DNA from: Roseibium sp. HPY-6
Lineage (GTDB): Bacteria; Pseudomonadota; Alphaproteobacteria; Rhizobiales; Stappiaceae
NCBI RefSeq assembly: GCF_040530035.1
Contig: NZ_JBEWCD010000002.1
Location: forward strand, 1,178,001 to 1,242,000
DNA: 64,000 nucleotides
Direction: 5' to 3'
Shown here: positions 9,574-18,785 of the stretch, one piece after another
Position numbering within the stretch: the first letter of the stretch is position 1
How the letters are laid out: each line of letters starts with the position of its first letter
Translations under genes and position numbers: made by a program
Notes under the pieces: generated by a model
Databases searched by the model: none
Told to the model about the DNA's origin: nothing
What the model saw: only the letters and a program-made list of their open reading frames with translations

Positions 9574-10826
9574 CCAATCGAAAACTTACCGCGGTGTTTT
9601 GGGAAAAGGGTATCCGCGACGGCGCCTGGCTGACTTGGGATCGGATCGGTTTTGCGTGCCTGTGTTCAGCGATTGGCCTCAGTCTCGGCCTTGTGTGGCT
9701 TTTGTTGGTGCCGAACGCGTTCGGTGCTCCCAACGGTACCGTGCTGATGGACTATTTCAGTTTCTGGCTGGCAGGCCGGCAAGTGCTTCTGGGCGCACCC
9801 GAGATTGTTTATAACCCGGTCGCGTTTTCTTCGCTTCAGGCAGAGATATCCGGATCTGAAACCGTCTTCGGTTTTTTCTATCCGCCTACATTCCAATTGC
9901 TGCTTTCGGCGTTTGCCGCGCTTCCCTACAAGGCCGCCTTCGCAGCATTTGTTCTTTCGACAACGGCATTGCTCTGCCTGTCCTGCAGACTGATTACTGG
10001 AAACTGGTTGCTCGCTGCGTGTCTCATCATCATTCCTGCCTGTGCGAACAATGCTTTCCACGGTCAGAATGCGGCGCTCACGGCTGCTCTTTACGGGTTC
10101 TTCCTGGTTGGTATCGAGCGGCAGAGATTGTGGCTTGCGGGCATCGCGCTCGGTATTTTGACGATCAAGCCGCAGCTCGGGATCCTTGTGCCGGTCGCCC
10201 TGATTGCAAGCCTGAACTGGCGCACATTTGTCAGCGCGTCCGCAATGACACTTGCCTTCGCGTTCCTCAGCGTCGCTGTTCTCGGATTTGGTGTGTGGCA
10301 GATCTTCTGGGCACAAGCGCCCGTTGCCTCCGCGATGATGGAAATCGGCGGCGTTGAATGGGGCAAGATGATCTCGGTCTATGGCAGCTTGCGCCAGCTC
10401 GGACTTGGCCACGCGGCATCAATGGCGGTCCAGGTGATTATCGGGCTCGGTGCGCTGGTGTGTGTCTGGAAGGTCTGGCGCATATCCGGCGACATGGCTG
10501 TTCGATCTGCCGTCCTGGTCGGTGGCACACTGCTGGTGACGCCATTTGCCTTGTCCTATGACCTGACGCTGCTGGTCATCCCCTGCGCTTTCCTGATCCG
10601 TGAAGGTCTCAAGGACGGTTTTCCGCCTTATGAGAAGATCTTGCTTGCGGTGGTGATCGGTCTATCCGCGTCCACCCCGCCGCTGGCGATCCTGCTGGGT
10701 CTGCCGGTTGCTCCGCTATTGCCTTTGATTATTCTCTATCTTGGCATGCGGCGCATGTTGTCGGGCAAAGCCGGACGGGATGAAACCCGCGAGAGGAATC
10801 ACATCTCAGCTACAGTGTCTGCCTGA
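9570..10826 (+). CDS. Second GT87-type membrane glycosyltransferase (paralogue)
   Basis: This 418-residue paralogue of the preceding gene starts at the ATG overlapping that gene's stop. It keeps the same landmarks: DYFSFWLAGRQ, GFFYPPTFQLLLSAF, HGQNAALTAAL and LTIKPQLGILVPVA, with about ten membrane segments. The first 26 residues (MTNRKLTAVFWEKGIRDGAW) are a cytoplasmic extension before the first membrane span. Two coupled paralogues could act as a heteromer or add successive sugars to a lipid-linked acceptor; that is inference. Its last 28 bases overlap the convergent EamA gene. The sugar donor and acceptor cannot be read from the sequence. Confidence 0.82.
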   Translation: MTNRKLTAVFWEKGIRDGAWLTWDRIGFACLCSAIGLSLGLVWLLLVPNAFGAPNGTVLMDYFSFWLAGRQVLLGAPEIVYNPVAFSSLQAEISGSETVFGFFYPPTFQLLLSAFAALPYKAAFAAFVLSTTALLCLSCRLITGNWLLAACLIIIPACANNAFHGQNAALTAALYGFFLVGIERQRLWLAGIALGILTIKPQLGILVPVALIASLNWRTFVSASAMTLAFAFLSVAVLGFGVWQIFWAQAPVASAMMEIGGVEWGKMISVYGSLRQLGLGHAASMAVQVIIGLGALVCVWKVWRISGDMAVRSAVLVGGTLLVTPFALSYDLTLLVIPCAFLIREGLKDGFPPYEKILLAVVIGLSASTPPLAILLGLPVAPLLPLIILYLGMRRMLSGKAGRDETRERNHISATVSA

Positions 10827-11743
10827 GTTTCTGTTTTTCGCATTCGCTCGCGATGGGCAATATAGAGCCCGCTTGCGATGATCAGTGCGATCCCGATCCA
10901 GGTCGGACCATCGGGGAAATCCGAAAAGACAAGATAACCGAACAGGGTTGCGCTCACGATCTCGACATATTGGAGGGGCGCAAGCGTGCTGGCACTGCCC
11001 CTTTGAAACGCTGCAACGACGAGCCCGTGGGCTGCGAAAGATATCAGGCCGATGAGCGCCAGCAGCCCGATTTGGGGCCACGATGGCACGACAAACCGAA
11101 AATCCTCGATATCCGCGAGTGTCCCGGCAATAAGTGCGGCGCCTAACAGAAGGGCGCCGGAAAGGCCGGCTCCGAACTGGATGGTGAGCAGGTCGTCTTC
11201 AACGGGATACAACTTGTTGATCAGGAGGTAGAACGAAAACAGAAAAGCGGTCAGAACGGGCAGAAGGCTGACCAGTCCGATCTCTGCAAGATTCGGACGC
11301 AAGATGACAATTGCCCCAAGCAGTCCGACGAGGATTGCACCTATCCGCCGGATGCCGACTTTCTCCTTCAGGATCAGGGCTGCCAGGATCGTCAGGACCA
11401 TCGGTTCGATGAAGAAGATCGAAATCGCGGTGGCAACCGACATGTATTTCACCGCAGTGAAGAAGCTCAGGGAGGCCAGGGCGAGCAGAACACCACGCAC
11501 GAAATTGACAACTGGCTGACGCGATCTGAGCCTTGTGATGCGGCCGGCGGCAAGCGCAATCAGCAGGCAGATCAGAAACTGAAAGAAAAACCGCCCAAAG
11601 GTCACCTCAAGCGCGGGAAGGGCTGATGACAGATATTTCGCGATGATATCCATGATCGGCACGATCAGCATGGCTGATGTCATGAGAAAAATCGCGAACA
11701 TCGGGTTTGGGTCGACGGAGGCTCCCGCCGATGAACTTGTCAC
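10799..11743 (-). CDS. EamA/DMT-family transporter
   Basis: This 314-residue permease has ten predicted membrane helices in two EamA repeats (about residues 15-150 and 160-300). It belongs to the drug/metabolite transporter superfamily, whose members export or import amino acids, nucleotides and other small metabolites; the ligand here is unknown. The start is a GTG at 11743 that overlaps the ribF stop by 4 bases (GTGA), so translation is coupled to ribF. Coupling to FAD synthesis makes a flavin or related compound a candidate substrate, but that is speculation from context only. The 3' end overlaps the convergent GT87 gene by 28 bases. Confidence 0.88.
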   Translation of the reverse strand: MTSSSAGASVDPNPMFAIFLMTSAMLIVPIMDIIAKYLSSALPALEVTFGRFFFQFLICLLIALAAGRITRLRSRQPVVNFVRGVLLALASLSFFTAVKYMSVATAISIFFIEPMVLTILAALILKEKVGIRRIGAILVGLLGAIVILRPNLAEIGLVSLLPVLTAFLFSFYLLINKLYPVEDDLLTIQFGAGLSGALLLGAALIAGTLADIEDFRFVVPSWPQIGLLALIGLISFAAHGLVVAAFQRGSASTLAPLQYVEIVSATLFGYLVFSDFPDGPTWIGIALIIASGLYIAHRERMRKTETQADTVAEM

Positions 11744-12738
11744 AACGCCAGGTCCAGCAGTTTCATGTCAATTTCAGAAAGCGGCTGCATCGAACCAAGC
11801 GCTGCACGCGCTTCTTCGCTGTCACGATCCATTTGCGCGATCAAGGCTTCGGCGGACTCGAATTTTTCCTCGCCGCGCAAGTGCGAGACGAGATGAACCC
11901 TGAGGGACTGACCGTAAAGATCGCCGGTAAAATCGAATAGAAAGACCTCAAACACCACGGCGCCGCTGTCGAAGGTTGGGCGGCGGCCGTAACTCGCAAC
12001 ACCGTCAAACCATCCATTCTCGGTCTTTATTTTGACAGCATAGATCCCCTGTAGCAGCGGACAATCACTGCTCATATGGAGATTGGCCGTCGGATAGCCG
12101 AGGTCGCGGCCACGCTTGTCACCGTGTTCCACGCGTGCCTCGAAAAACCACCGGTATCCGAGCAATGCGTTGGCCTGGGCAATGTCGCCTTCCGCTAGGC
12201 TGTCCCGGATGCGCGTGGAAGAAATGACTTCCGCTCCCTCGTCCTCTTCGCGTTGCACGATCGTGACACCGAATCCATGCTCGGCGCCAGCCGTGCGCAG
12301 ATAGTCGGGTGTACCCTGCCGGGCCTTGCCGAAATGAAAGTCGTAACCTGTTACGGCGTGAGAGATGCCGAGCGTATCGATCAGGATATTCTGGACGAAA
12401 GCGTTGGCTTCGATGCCGGCAAAGTCTTTCGTGAACGGCAGGATAAGCGCACCGTCAAGTCCGCACACCTTCAGCATCTCGACTTTGAGAGGTGGCGGCG
12501 TGAGCCGGTAGACCGGCCTTGAAGGATTGAAAACCGTCCTTGGATGCGGCTCGAAACTCATCGCGAAAACCGGATGGTGTGTTCCGCGGCCGAGACCGAG
12601 CGCCGCGTCAAGAACGGCTCTGTGCCCCCGGTGCACACCATCGAAATTCCCGATGGCAACGATGCCGCCTTTGAGATCCTCCGGAAATGCGTCCAGGTCC
12701 TCGACATGCAAGAAACTGGAGGATTGAGACGGGCTCAT
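11740..12738 (-). CDS. ribF: Bifunctional riboflavin kinase / FAD synthetase
   Basis: RibF phosphorylates riboflavin to FMN and then adenylates FMN to FAD. The 332-residue protein has the N-terminal FAD synthetase nucleotidyltransferase domain with IGNFDGVHRGH (HxGH-like motif near residue 38) and SSTRIRDSL, and the C-terminal riboflavin kinase domain (about 190-320) with GYPTANL. The start is the ATG at 12738. It is the first gene of a unit with the EamA transporter. In many proteobacteria ribF directly precedes ileS; here about 3.7 kb with two GT87 genes and a transporter lie between them. I saw no FMN riboswitch-like structure upstream. Confidence 0.97.
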   Translation of the reverse strand: MSPSQSSSFLHVEDLDAFPEDLKGGIVAIGNFDGVHRGHRAVLDAALGLGRGTHHPVFAMSFEPHPRTVFNPSRPVYRLTPPPLKVEMLKVCGLDGALILPFTKDFAGIEANAFVQNILIDTLGISHAVTGYDFHFGKARQGTPDYLRTAGAEHGFGVTIVQREEDEGAEVISSTRIRDSLAEGDIAQANALLGYRWFFEARVEHGDKRGRDLGYPTANLHMSSDCPLLQGIYAVKIKTENGWFDGVASYGRRPTFDSGAVVFEVFLFDFTGDLYGQSLRVHLVSHLRGEEKFESAEALIAQMDRDSEEARAALGSMQPLSEIDMKLLDLAL

Positions 12739-12909
12739 GCAGCAAACCTTCGCGCTGTGTGTCGGCCGGATCGGCTTCTTGGGAAGTGGCAGTCAGCGCA
12801 AGCGCACGCAAGGTGCCCGCAAGCTGACGCTGGCGAGGAACCTGCCGTCTGTGTGGTAAAACGTCAAGGCCGGTCCCTTCGATGAACGCGGCTGTCTGTC
12901 TGTTTGATG

Positions 12910-13356
12910 TCAGACGAGGGACCTGTCTTCGTCTTTGCCGGGAACCTTAACGAGTGCTTCCCCCTCGAGCACGACGGTGTCACCAACACTGCAGATGCAG
13001 GACAGCCTTGCACGTTTGCCGCGCTCCATCAGTTCTTCGACGGTTACGGTCACCTTGACATCATCACCGATTTTCACGGGCGCTTTGAAGTTGAGTGTCT
13101 GGGACAGATAGATCGCTCCCGGGCCTGGAAGGCGTGTTCCAAGGACCGCCGAAATCAGGCTGGCTGTATAGAGTCCGTGCGCGATCCGGGTCTTGAACGG
13201 GGTTCGGGCCGCGAAATGCTCTGAAAGGTGGATAGGATTACGATCGCCGGAAACTTCGGCAAAGCCGACTACATCGGAAGAACTGACATGTTTGACCAGC
13301 TCTTCTCGCATGCCGGTTTCCAAGTCTTCAAAATAAAGAGTTCGTAGCTCAAGCAT
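12910..13356 (-). CDS. MaoC family dehydratase
   Basis: This 148-residue single hot-dog-fold protein probably acts as an (R)-specific enoyl-CoA hydratase or related dehydratase. The catalytic signature is GDRNPIHLSEHFAARTPFK (Asp, then Asn-Pro and His) with the following RIAHGLYTASL, as in PhaJ/MaoC proteins. I chose the internal ATG at 13356 (MLELRTLYFEDL), which has GGCGGA upstream; the frame stays open 68 codons further upstream, but that part looks non-coding. It is upstream of ribF on the same strand, 171 bases away, and divergent from cheY. Substrate chain length is unknown. Confidence 0.88.
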   Translation of the reverse strand: MLELRTLYFEDLETGMREELVKHVSSSDVVGFAEVSGDRNPIHLSEHFAARTPFKTRIAHGLYTASLISAVLGTRLPGPGAIYLSQTLNFKAPVKIGDDVKVTVTVEELMERGKRARLSCICSVGDTVVLEGEALVKVPGKDEDRSLV

Positions 13357-13606
13357 TGTAAAATCCGCCCAGTATTTCTTTTTACCCGTGGCCGAGGACG
13401 CTAGGCGCGCTGCGGTTTTCTGGCAATTATGCTTTCGGCGAAGAAAAAAGCGCGCGTTATTAACGGTCTTTTCAGGGGAGGCGCGTAGAGTGTGTCGAGT
13501 GTGGGGAGGTGAGGACACAATAATGTGTCGCTCTCCTTCAGAGTCAAATCGCGTTTCCACCGGCCCACGGCCAGGGGCCGCGCTTATTGACAGTATGGAG
13601 TAGACA

Positions 13607-13990
13607 ATGGCCCTTGATCTTCAGATGCCGGTCCTCGTGGTCGATGACTACAAAACGATGATTCGCATCATTCGGAACCTGTTGAAGCAACTTGGTTTCG
13701 AGGACATCGACGATGCCGCGGACGGCACCGAAGCCCTGGAGAAAATGAAGCAGCGCCGTTATGGCCTGGTCATTTCCGACTGGAACATGGAGCCGATGAC
13801 CGGATACGAACTTCTCAAACAGGTTCGTTCCGATTCCGGTCTCAGCAAAACCCCGTTCATCATGGTGACCGCGGAATCCAAGACGGAAAACGTCATTGCC
13901 GCCAAAAAAGCCGGCGTGAACAACTACATCGTGAAGCCGTTCAACGCACAGACGTTGAAAGGCAAGATCGAGGCAGTCTTCTCCGAATAA
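13607..13990 (+). CDS. cheY: Single-domain response regulator CheY
   Basis: This 127-residue receiver domain stands alone. The acidic pocket VVDD is near residues 11-14, the phospho-acceptor Asp is in VISDWNM (near 58), the conserved Thr is in MVTAES and the Lys is in YIVKPF. It carries the chemotaxis phosphate signal to the flagellar motor switch. GGAG lies about 7 bases before the ATG. The next gene on the strand is the CheZ-type phosphatase, so the pair forms a signal on/off unit away from the main che operon. The assignment rests on length, absence of an output domain, and the neighbour. Confidence 0.93.
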   Translation: MALDLQMPVLVVDDYKTMIRIIRNLLKQLGFEDIDDAADGTEALEKMKQRRYGLVISDWNMEPMTGYELLKQVRSDSGLSKTPFIMVTAESKTENVIAAKKAGVNNYIVKPFNAQTLKGKIEAVFSE

Positions 13991-13994
13991 TTTC

Positions 13995-14036
13995 CGGCGC
14001 CTGTGGAGCCCTGCAAACGGGCTCTTCCACCGGCGC
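13995..14036 (+). terminator. Stem-loop between cheY and cheZ
   Basis: GCGCC-TGTGGAGCCC pairs with GGGCTCTTCCACCGGCGC around a short loop, starting five bases after the cheY stop. The stem is long and GC-rich but has a small bulge and no T run, so it is more likely a partial terminator or a transcript-stabilising hairpin than a full stop. Confidence 0.45.
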
Positions 14037-14164
14037 ACACGGAATTTCCGGTTCTGGGGCCTGCCGGGTGGGCAGATCCCTGAGTCATACCGGAAGCAGA
14101 ATGCGCGATCGCCCGGCAAACGGGACGTGCATTCGGAGGGGCATACAGGCGGGGGCCAAACCTA

Positions 14165-14839
14165 ATGGCAAATATAAAGCAGGAAAATGTCGCACGCGTC
14201 ATTGATTTCCTGGAACAAAACAAGACCCGTGACGGTGACGTCTCTCTGACAGATGTTATGCATCTTGCAGAGGTCATGTCCGGTTCCATGCACGATTTCC
14301 TGTCGACTGTTCAGCCGACGGTAACTGACGAGCTTCGAGCGATCGGCAAAGAAATTTCGCGCATGAAGGATGAAATCTCCCAGCTACGTGCGAATGACAT
14401 GACCGGCAGCAAGATACCGGATGCCGGGCGTGAGCTTGATGCAATTGTCGAGGCGACGGAAGACGCCACCAACACGATCATGGAAGCCGCCGAAGACATC
14501 ATGGGGGCTGACACGAGCGATCCGGAAGCCTATCAGGAGCTGGTCAGCAACAAAATGATCAGCATCTTCGAAGCCTGCACCTTCCAGGACATCACCGGCC
14601 AGCGGATTTCGAAAGTCGTAACCACGCTGAACTACATCGACGAACGCGTTTCATCGTTCATCGAACATCTGCGTATTCCCGAGGACCTTGAGGCGGAGCT
14701 GGAAGAAAGCGACGAGGATCGCCGCAAACGCGAACTGATCCTGCACGGCCCGCAACATGATGGCGAGGGCGTGTCTCAGGACGATATCGATTCAATGCTG
14801 ATGGATGCTCAGGCCGATATTGACAAGCTGTTCGACTGA
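14165..14839 (+). CDS. cheZ: Protein phosphatase CheZ
   Basis: CheZ removes phosphate from CheY-P. The 224-residue protein is mostly long helices (about 60-190), as expected of the CheZ four-helix bundle, and contains the family's catalytic box FQDITGQRISKVV with the key glutamine near residue 148. The C-terminal end DDIDSMLMDAQADIDKLFD resembles the CheY-binding tail: an amphipathic acidic helix separated by a charged linker. It follows cheY after 174 bases with a stem-loop in between, so the two may be expressed at different levels. A rho-independent terminator follows at 14863. Confidence 0.93.
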   Translation: MANIKQENVARVIDFLEQNKTRDGDVSLTDVMHLAEVMSGSMHDFLSTVQPTVTDELRAIGKEISRMKDEISQLRANDMTGSKIPDAGRELDAIVEATEDATNTIMEAAEDIMGADTSDPEAYQELVSNKMISIFEACTFQDITGQRISKVVTTLNYIDERVSSFIEHLRIPEDLEAELEESDEDRRKRELILHGPQHDGEGVSQDDIDSMLMDAQADIDKLFD

Positions 14840-14862
14840 ACAGGGATAATAATTCCGAGATC

Positions 14863-14886
14863 AAGGCCGCCCCGGGCGGCCTTTTT
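14863..14886 (+). terminator. Rho-independent terminator after cheZ
   Basis: AAGGCCGCC and GGCGGCCTT form a very strong GC stem with a minimal loop, followed by TTTTT, 23 bases after the cheZ stop. The gene beyond it runs on the opposite strand, so this may act in both directions. Confidence 0.85.
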
Positions 14887-14891
14887 CATAC

Positions 14892-15767
14892 CTACCACCA
14901 GAGCCTCGGCAGCGCAGCACGGGCGCGCAGACCCTCCTCGATCAGGCGTTTGCGGATCAGATGTTCCTGCGGCGCATCGCTTGGACCGAAATCCGATGCA
15001 TGGATGCCGGCGGTTATGAAGAGGACATCAATATCCTGCGAAACCGCTCCCCGAATGTCCGTTGGCAGACCGTCGCCGATCGCCAGTACTTCTTCCTTGG
15101 CAATTGGAGCGCCGGTGAGAACTTCCAGCCGTTTCATGGCCGCATGGTAGATCGGTGCATGCGGTTTGCCCAAGATCGCCACCTCGCCGCCGAGGTCCTC
15201 GTAAAGGCGGGCGAGGGCACCCGCGCACCAGACCAGCCGGTCACCGCGTTCAACGACGATATCCGGATTGGCGCAGATCATCAGCAGGTTCCTGTCGGCG
15301 AGCTTCTGGAGCCGGTCCCGGTAGTCGTCAGGCGTTTCCTTTTCATCATCGACAAGGCCGGTACAGCTGATTGCCTCCGCTTCCTCGTCATTGGTGGTGA
15401 AGGTTGCTTCCAGGTTCCAGTAGAGCGGCTGATCCCGGTTGGGCCCGAGATGCAAAAGGGTTTTGCTTCCCTGAGCCTCGAGAATACTGCGCGTTACATC
15501 CCCTGAAGTGACGATTTCGTCATAGGCTTCCTCAGGAACACTCAGCCGCTCAAGCATTTCGCCGACCTGTTTGGCCGGGCGCGGCGCATTCGTGATCAGG
15601 ACGACCTTGCCACCGGCCTCCTCACGGTATGTGCGCAGCGCCTTGTGCGCCCCGTCGAAGGCTGCTACCCCGTTGTGCAATACCCCCCAGACATCGCACA
15701 GGATCCCTTTGTAGAAGGGAGCTACGGCGCGCAGCCCGTCGATCAGAAGTGGTGCAGAAACGGTCAT
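14892..15767 (-). CDS. HAD-superfamily hydrolase, TIGR01459-type
   Basis: This 291-residue HAD phosphatase is of the NagD-like class IIA. Motif I reads [10 protein letters not shown] (the usual DxDGT is DVWGV in this subfamily), motif II is ITNAPRPA, and the C-terminal part has GKPHAPIY and the acidic motif [13 protein letters not shown]. The DVWGVLH signature is characteristic of the alphaproteobacterial TIGR01459 family; its substrate is unknown, though relatives dephosphorylate sugar phosphates or nucleotides. The ATG at 15767 is divergent from mutL. Confidence 0.93.
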   Translation of the reverse strand: MTVSAPLLIDGLRAVAPFYKGILCDVWGVLHNGVAAFDGAHKALRTYREEAGGKVVLITNAPRPAKQVGEMLERLSVPEEAYDEIVTSGDVTRSILEAQGSKTLLHLGPNRDQPLYWNLEATFTTNDEEAEAISCTGLVDDEKETPDDYRDRLQKLADRNLLMICANPDIVVERGDRLVWCAGALARLYEDLGGEVAILGKPHAPIYHAAMKRLEVLTGAPIAKEEVLAIGDGLPTDIRGAVSQDIDVLFITAGIHASDFGPSDAPQEHLIRKRLIEEGLRARAALPRLWW

Positions 15768-15880
15768 GTCATCTCACTTGGATTGGACTTGATCTGGTAA
15801 ACTTGGGAAAGAATCGAGACAAACTCGGCGCGGACCATATAGGAACAGGGCGCGGTGCGAAACCGAGTAAAGGGAGTTTC

Positions 15881-17788
15881 ATGCAGGTCAGGCAACTAGG
15901 CGAGCGGGTGATCAACCAGATCGCGGCGGGCGAGGTCATCGAACGGCCCGCCAGCGTCATCAAGGAACTGGTTGAAAATGCCGTCGACGCCGGCGCGAGC
16001 CAGATCGATATCGTGACGGCGGCCGGCGGCAAGACGCTGATGCGCGTCGCCGACGATGGCCATGGAATGCGGAAAGAAGATCTGCAGCTTGCGATCCGGC
16101 GTCATTGCACGTCCAAGATTTCCGACGATGACCTTTTCGATATTCGCACACTCGGCTTTCGCGGTGAGGCCCTGCCGTCCATTGGCTCTGTCGCGCGGCT
16201 GGGGATCCAGAGCCGGCATGCAGATGAAGACCACGCCTGGGCAATCGCGGTCGAAGGCGGCAGGCAGAGCCAATTGGCCCCGGCAGCGCGGGCGAAGGGG
16301 ACACAGGTCGAAGTGCGCGACCTTTTCTTTGCAACGCCCGCCCGTTTGAAGTTCCTGAAATCGGACCGCGCGGAAGCTGCGGCGATCACCGAAATCGTCA
16401 AGCGGATTGCATTGGCTTACCCCGAAATCGGATTTTCACTGTCCGGCCCTGACCGTCAGCCACAGTCCTGGCCCGCTGCACTTGGGGACGAGCCACAGCT
16501 GGCGCGTATTGCACAGATCCTCGGTCAGGAGTTCGTTGAAAACGCCATGGAAATCGACGCGGAACGCGAAGGTGTCCGGCTGACGGGGTTTGCCGGTCTG
16601 CCGACCCATCATCGCGGCAACGCCCAGCATCAGTTTTTCTTTGTCAATGGCCGGCCGGTCAAGGACAAGCTGCTGCTCTCCGGACTACGAGGCGCCTACG
16701 CCGATGTTCTGGCACGGGACCGGCATTCGGTCGTGGTTCTGTTTATCGAACTCGATCCGGCGCAGGTGGACGTCAACGTTCACCCCGCAAAGGCGGATGT
16801 GCGCTTCCGCGATTCCCAGCTGGTGCGGGGCCTGCTGGTCGGTGCGATCAAACACGCACTGGTTCAGGCTGGACACCGGTCTTCGACCTCTAATGCGGCA
16901 GTCGCCCTCGATGCGCTACGCGCGCACGGGGCCGGTCAACAGACGCACAGCCCATCTTCATTCGGCTCCGGCAACCATTCGTCTGCGGGCAACGCTCGAT
17001 CGACGGCTTCGACCTTTGCAAGGCAAGGGCCGGAAGCCAGATGGGAAACGGAAGCATTCAGGCCGTTGGAAGGCAGCGAGGCGACCCTCGCCGGTTTTTC
17101 CGAAACAGGGCAAAGTCCCTATCAGCCACAGAACGGATTTACCGGCATCGCTGTTCCGTCCGCAGATTCAAGAGCGCATCAGATCCCGGCCGAAACTGAA
17201 AAGACCGACTTGCCTCTCGGTGCTGCGCGCGCGCAAGTGCATGAAACTTATATTATTTCCCAGACGGGAGATGGCGTTGTCATCGTTGACCAGCATGCGG
17301 CGCATGAACGGCTTGTCTATGAGAGGCTGAAGGAAGCGCTTGCGCAAAAGAACGTCGCCCGTCAGATCCTGTTGATCCCGGAGATCGTTGAATTGCCTGA
17401 AGAAGATGCGATCCGCCTGAACGAAAAGGCGGACGCGCTTGCCGAAGTCGGCCTCGTGCTGGAAGCCTTCGGACCGGGAGCGATCGCCGTTCGCGAGACA
17501 CCGGCATTGCTCGGTGAGATGGATATCCAGGGGATGGTGCGCAATCTCGCGGACGAGCTCGCTGAGTGGGAAACGGCGGACGGTGTGAAGGAAAAACTCG
17601 ATCATGTGGCCGCGACCATGGCCTGCCACGGGTCCGTGCGCGCCGGCAGGCGCATGCGTCCGGAAGAAATGGACGCACTCTTGCGGGACATGGAAGCAAC
17701 ACCCAAATCTGGGCAATGTAACCATGGACGGCCGACTTGGGTTGAACTCAAGCTGACGGATATCGAAAGGCTCTTCGGCAGGAAATAA
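15881..17788 (+). CDS. mutL: DNA mismatch repair endonuclease MutL
   Basis: MutL couples mismatch recognition by MutS to strand removal. From the ATG at 15881 (AAAGGGAG upstream; the open frame extends further but [19 protein letters not shown] is the classic N-terminus) it is 635 residues. The GHKL ATPase domain shows [14 protein letters not shown] and GFRGEAL; the transducer domain has GRPVKDK and [11 protein letters not shown] Ser/Gly/Thr-rich linker (about 340-440) leads to the C-terminal domain with [12 protein letters not shown], the metal-binding endonuclease motif, and QCNHGRPT near the end. The intact motif means this MutL nicks DNA itself, as in organisms lacking MutH. Confidence 0.98.
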   Translation: MQVRQLGERVINQIAAGEVIERPASVIKELVENAVDAGASQIDIVTAAGGKTLMRVADDGHGMRKEDLQLAIRRHCTSKISDDDLFDIRTLGFRGEALPSIGSVARLGIQSRHADEDHAWAIAVEGGRQSQLAPAARAKGTQVEVRDLFFATPARLKFLKSDRAEAAAITEIVKRIALAYPEIGFSLSGPDRQPQSWPAALGDEPQLARIAQILGQEFVENAMEIDAEREGVRLTGFAGLPTHHRGNAQHQFFFVNGRPVKDKLLLSGLRGAYADVLARDRHSVVVLFIELDPAQVDVNVHPAKADVRFRDSQLVRGLLVGAIKHALVQAGHRSSTSNAAVALDALRAHGAGQQTHSPSSFGSGNHSSAGNARSTASTFARQGPEARWETEAFRPLEGSEATLAGFSETGQSPYQPQNGFTGIAVPSADSRAHQIPAETEKTDLPLGAARAQVHETYIISQTGDGVVIVDQHAAHERLVYERLKEALAQKNVARQILLIPEIVELPEEDAIRLNEKADALAEVGLVLEAFGPGAIAVRETPALLGEMDIQGMVRNLADELAEWETADGVKEKLDHVAATMACHGSVRAGRRMRPEEMDALLRDMEATPKSGQCNHGRPTWVELKLTDIERLFGRK

Positions 17789-17851
17789 GCCGAAGCCTGA
17801 TCGGTCGCGGTCTGATTGGCGTATGCGAAAAAGAAAGAACAGGAGCAAGCC

Positions 17852-18724
17852 ATGGCCGAGACCGAGACCGGCGGTAGCGCAAGCGTACAGGAAGATTCAT
17901 CCGGCGCAGGAAGCAAGCTTTTAAGATTTTTGGGCAAGTTGATCGTCATTTTTGCGATCGCTTACACGATGGCCGCCGGTTACATGTATCTCAACCAGCG
18001 CAGTTTCGTGTTTGTGCCAAGCGGCGAGCTGGAAACACCAGCCGACAAGGGACTTGATACGGTTTCCGTCGAAATCATTGAAATGGCGGATGGCACGAAA
18101 ATAACCGCCTGGACTGCAGAGCCTACCGAACCAGGAGCCCCGACAGTCATCTATTTCCATGGCAACTCCAGCAATCTCTCGAACCGCTCACCCCGTTTCA
18201 AGCAGATCGTCGACAGTGGTTATGGCCTGTATGCTCCGACCCACCGAGGTTATGCAGGCAGCGAGGGAAGTCCATCCGAAGCAGCACTCGTTTCAGACGC
18301 GCTGGAACATTACGACCGCGTAGCTGCGGGCGGTACGCCGATAATCGTTCACGGTGAGAGCCTTGGGACCGGTCTTGCCGCAGCCGTTGGTGCGGAGCGA
18401 CCCGATGCAGGGCTTGTGGTGCTCGAAGCACCCTATACGGCACTGGTTGACATGGCCTCGGAAAGCTACCCCTGGCTCCCGGTGAACCTCCTGATGAAGG
18501 ACCCTATGAAAACCCGCGAGAGGATCGGAAACGTTGCGGCGCCGGTCCTCATACTGCACGGGACCGAAGATGCGGTGATACCCGTCGAACATGGCAAGCG
18601 GTTGTTCGACGACGCGTCCGATCCGAAGGAGCTTTTGGTTATTGATGGTGCCGGCCACAGCGACTTGTGGAAGCGCGGTCTCTGGGAAACCGTTCAGGAC
18701 AAGTGGCAAGCGCTGCAGTCTTAG
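17852..18724 (+). CDS. Membrane-anchored alpha/beta hydrolase (ABHD13/Bem46-like)
   Basis: About 290 residues from the ATG at 17852, which has AGGAG 6 bases upstream; a TTG at 17816 is a weaker alternative. After about 25 hydrophilic residues comes one membrane helix (VIFAIAYTMAAGYMYL), then the hydrolase fold. The oxyanion region is YFHGNSSN, the nucleophile elbow GESLGTG, the acid lies in HGTEDAVIP and the histidine in GAGHSDLW, so the catalytic triad is intact. Relatives are serine hydrolases of unknown substrate. It starts 63 bases after mutL and may be read through from it. Confidence 0.9.
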   Translation: MAETETGGSASVQEDSSGAGSKLLRFLGKLIVIFAIAYTMAAGYMYLNQRSFVFVPSGELETPADKGLDTVSVEIIEMADGTKITAWTAEPTEPGAPTVIYFHGNSSNLSNRSPRFKQIVDSGYGLYAPTHRGYAGSEGSPSEAALVSDALEHYDRVAAGGTPIIVHGESLGTGLAAAVGAERPDAGLVVLEAPYTALVDMASESYPWLPVNLLMKDPMKTRERIGNVAAPVLILHGTEDAVIPVEHGKRLFDDASDPKELLVIDGAGHSDLWKRGLWETVQDKWQALQS

Positions 18725-18742
18725 AGATGTATTTTCGCGCTT

Positions 18743-18772
18743 CCCAGACCCGCCGGATAAGGCGCGTCTGGG
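18743..18772. terminator. Hairpin between convergent hydrolase and porin genes
   Basis: CCCAGAC-C-CGCC / GGCG-C-GTCTGGG forms an 11-base-pair stem with one C-C mismatch and the loop GGATAA, midway between the hydrolase stop (18724) and the porin stop (18786). It lacks a clear T run but is well placed for a shared bidirectional terminator. Confidence 0.6.
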
Positions 18773-18785
18773 GATAAGATCGTTC

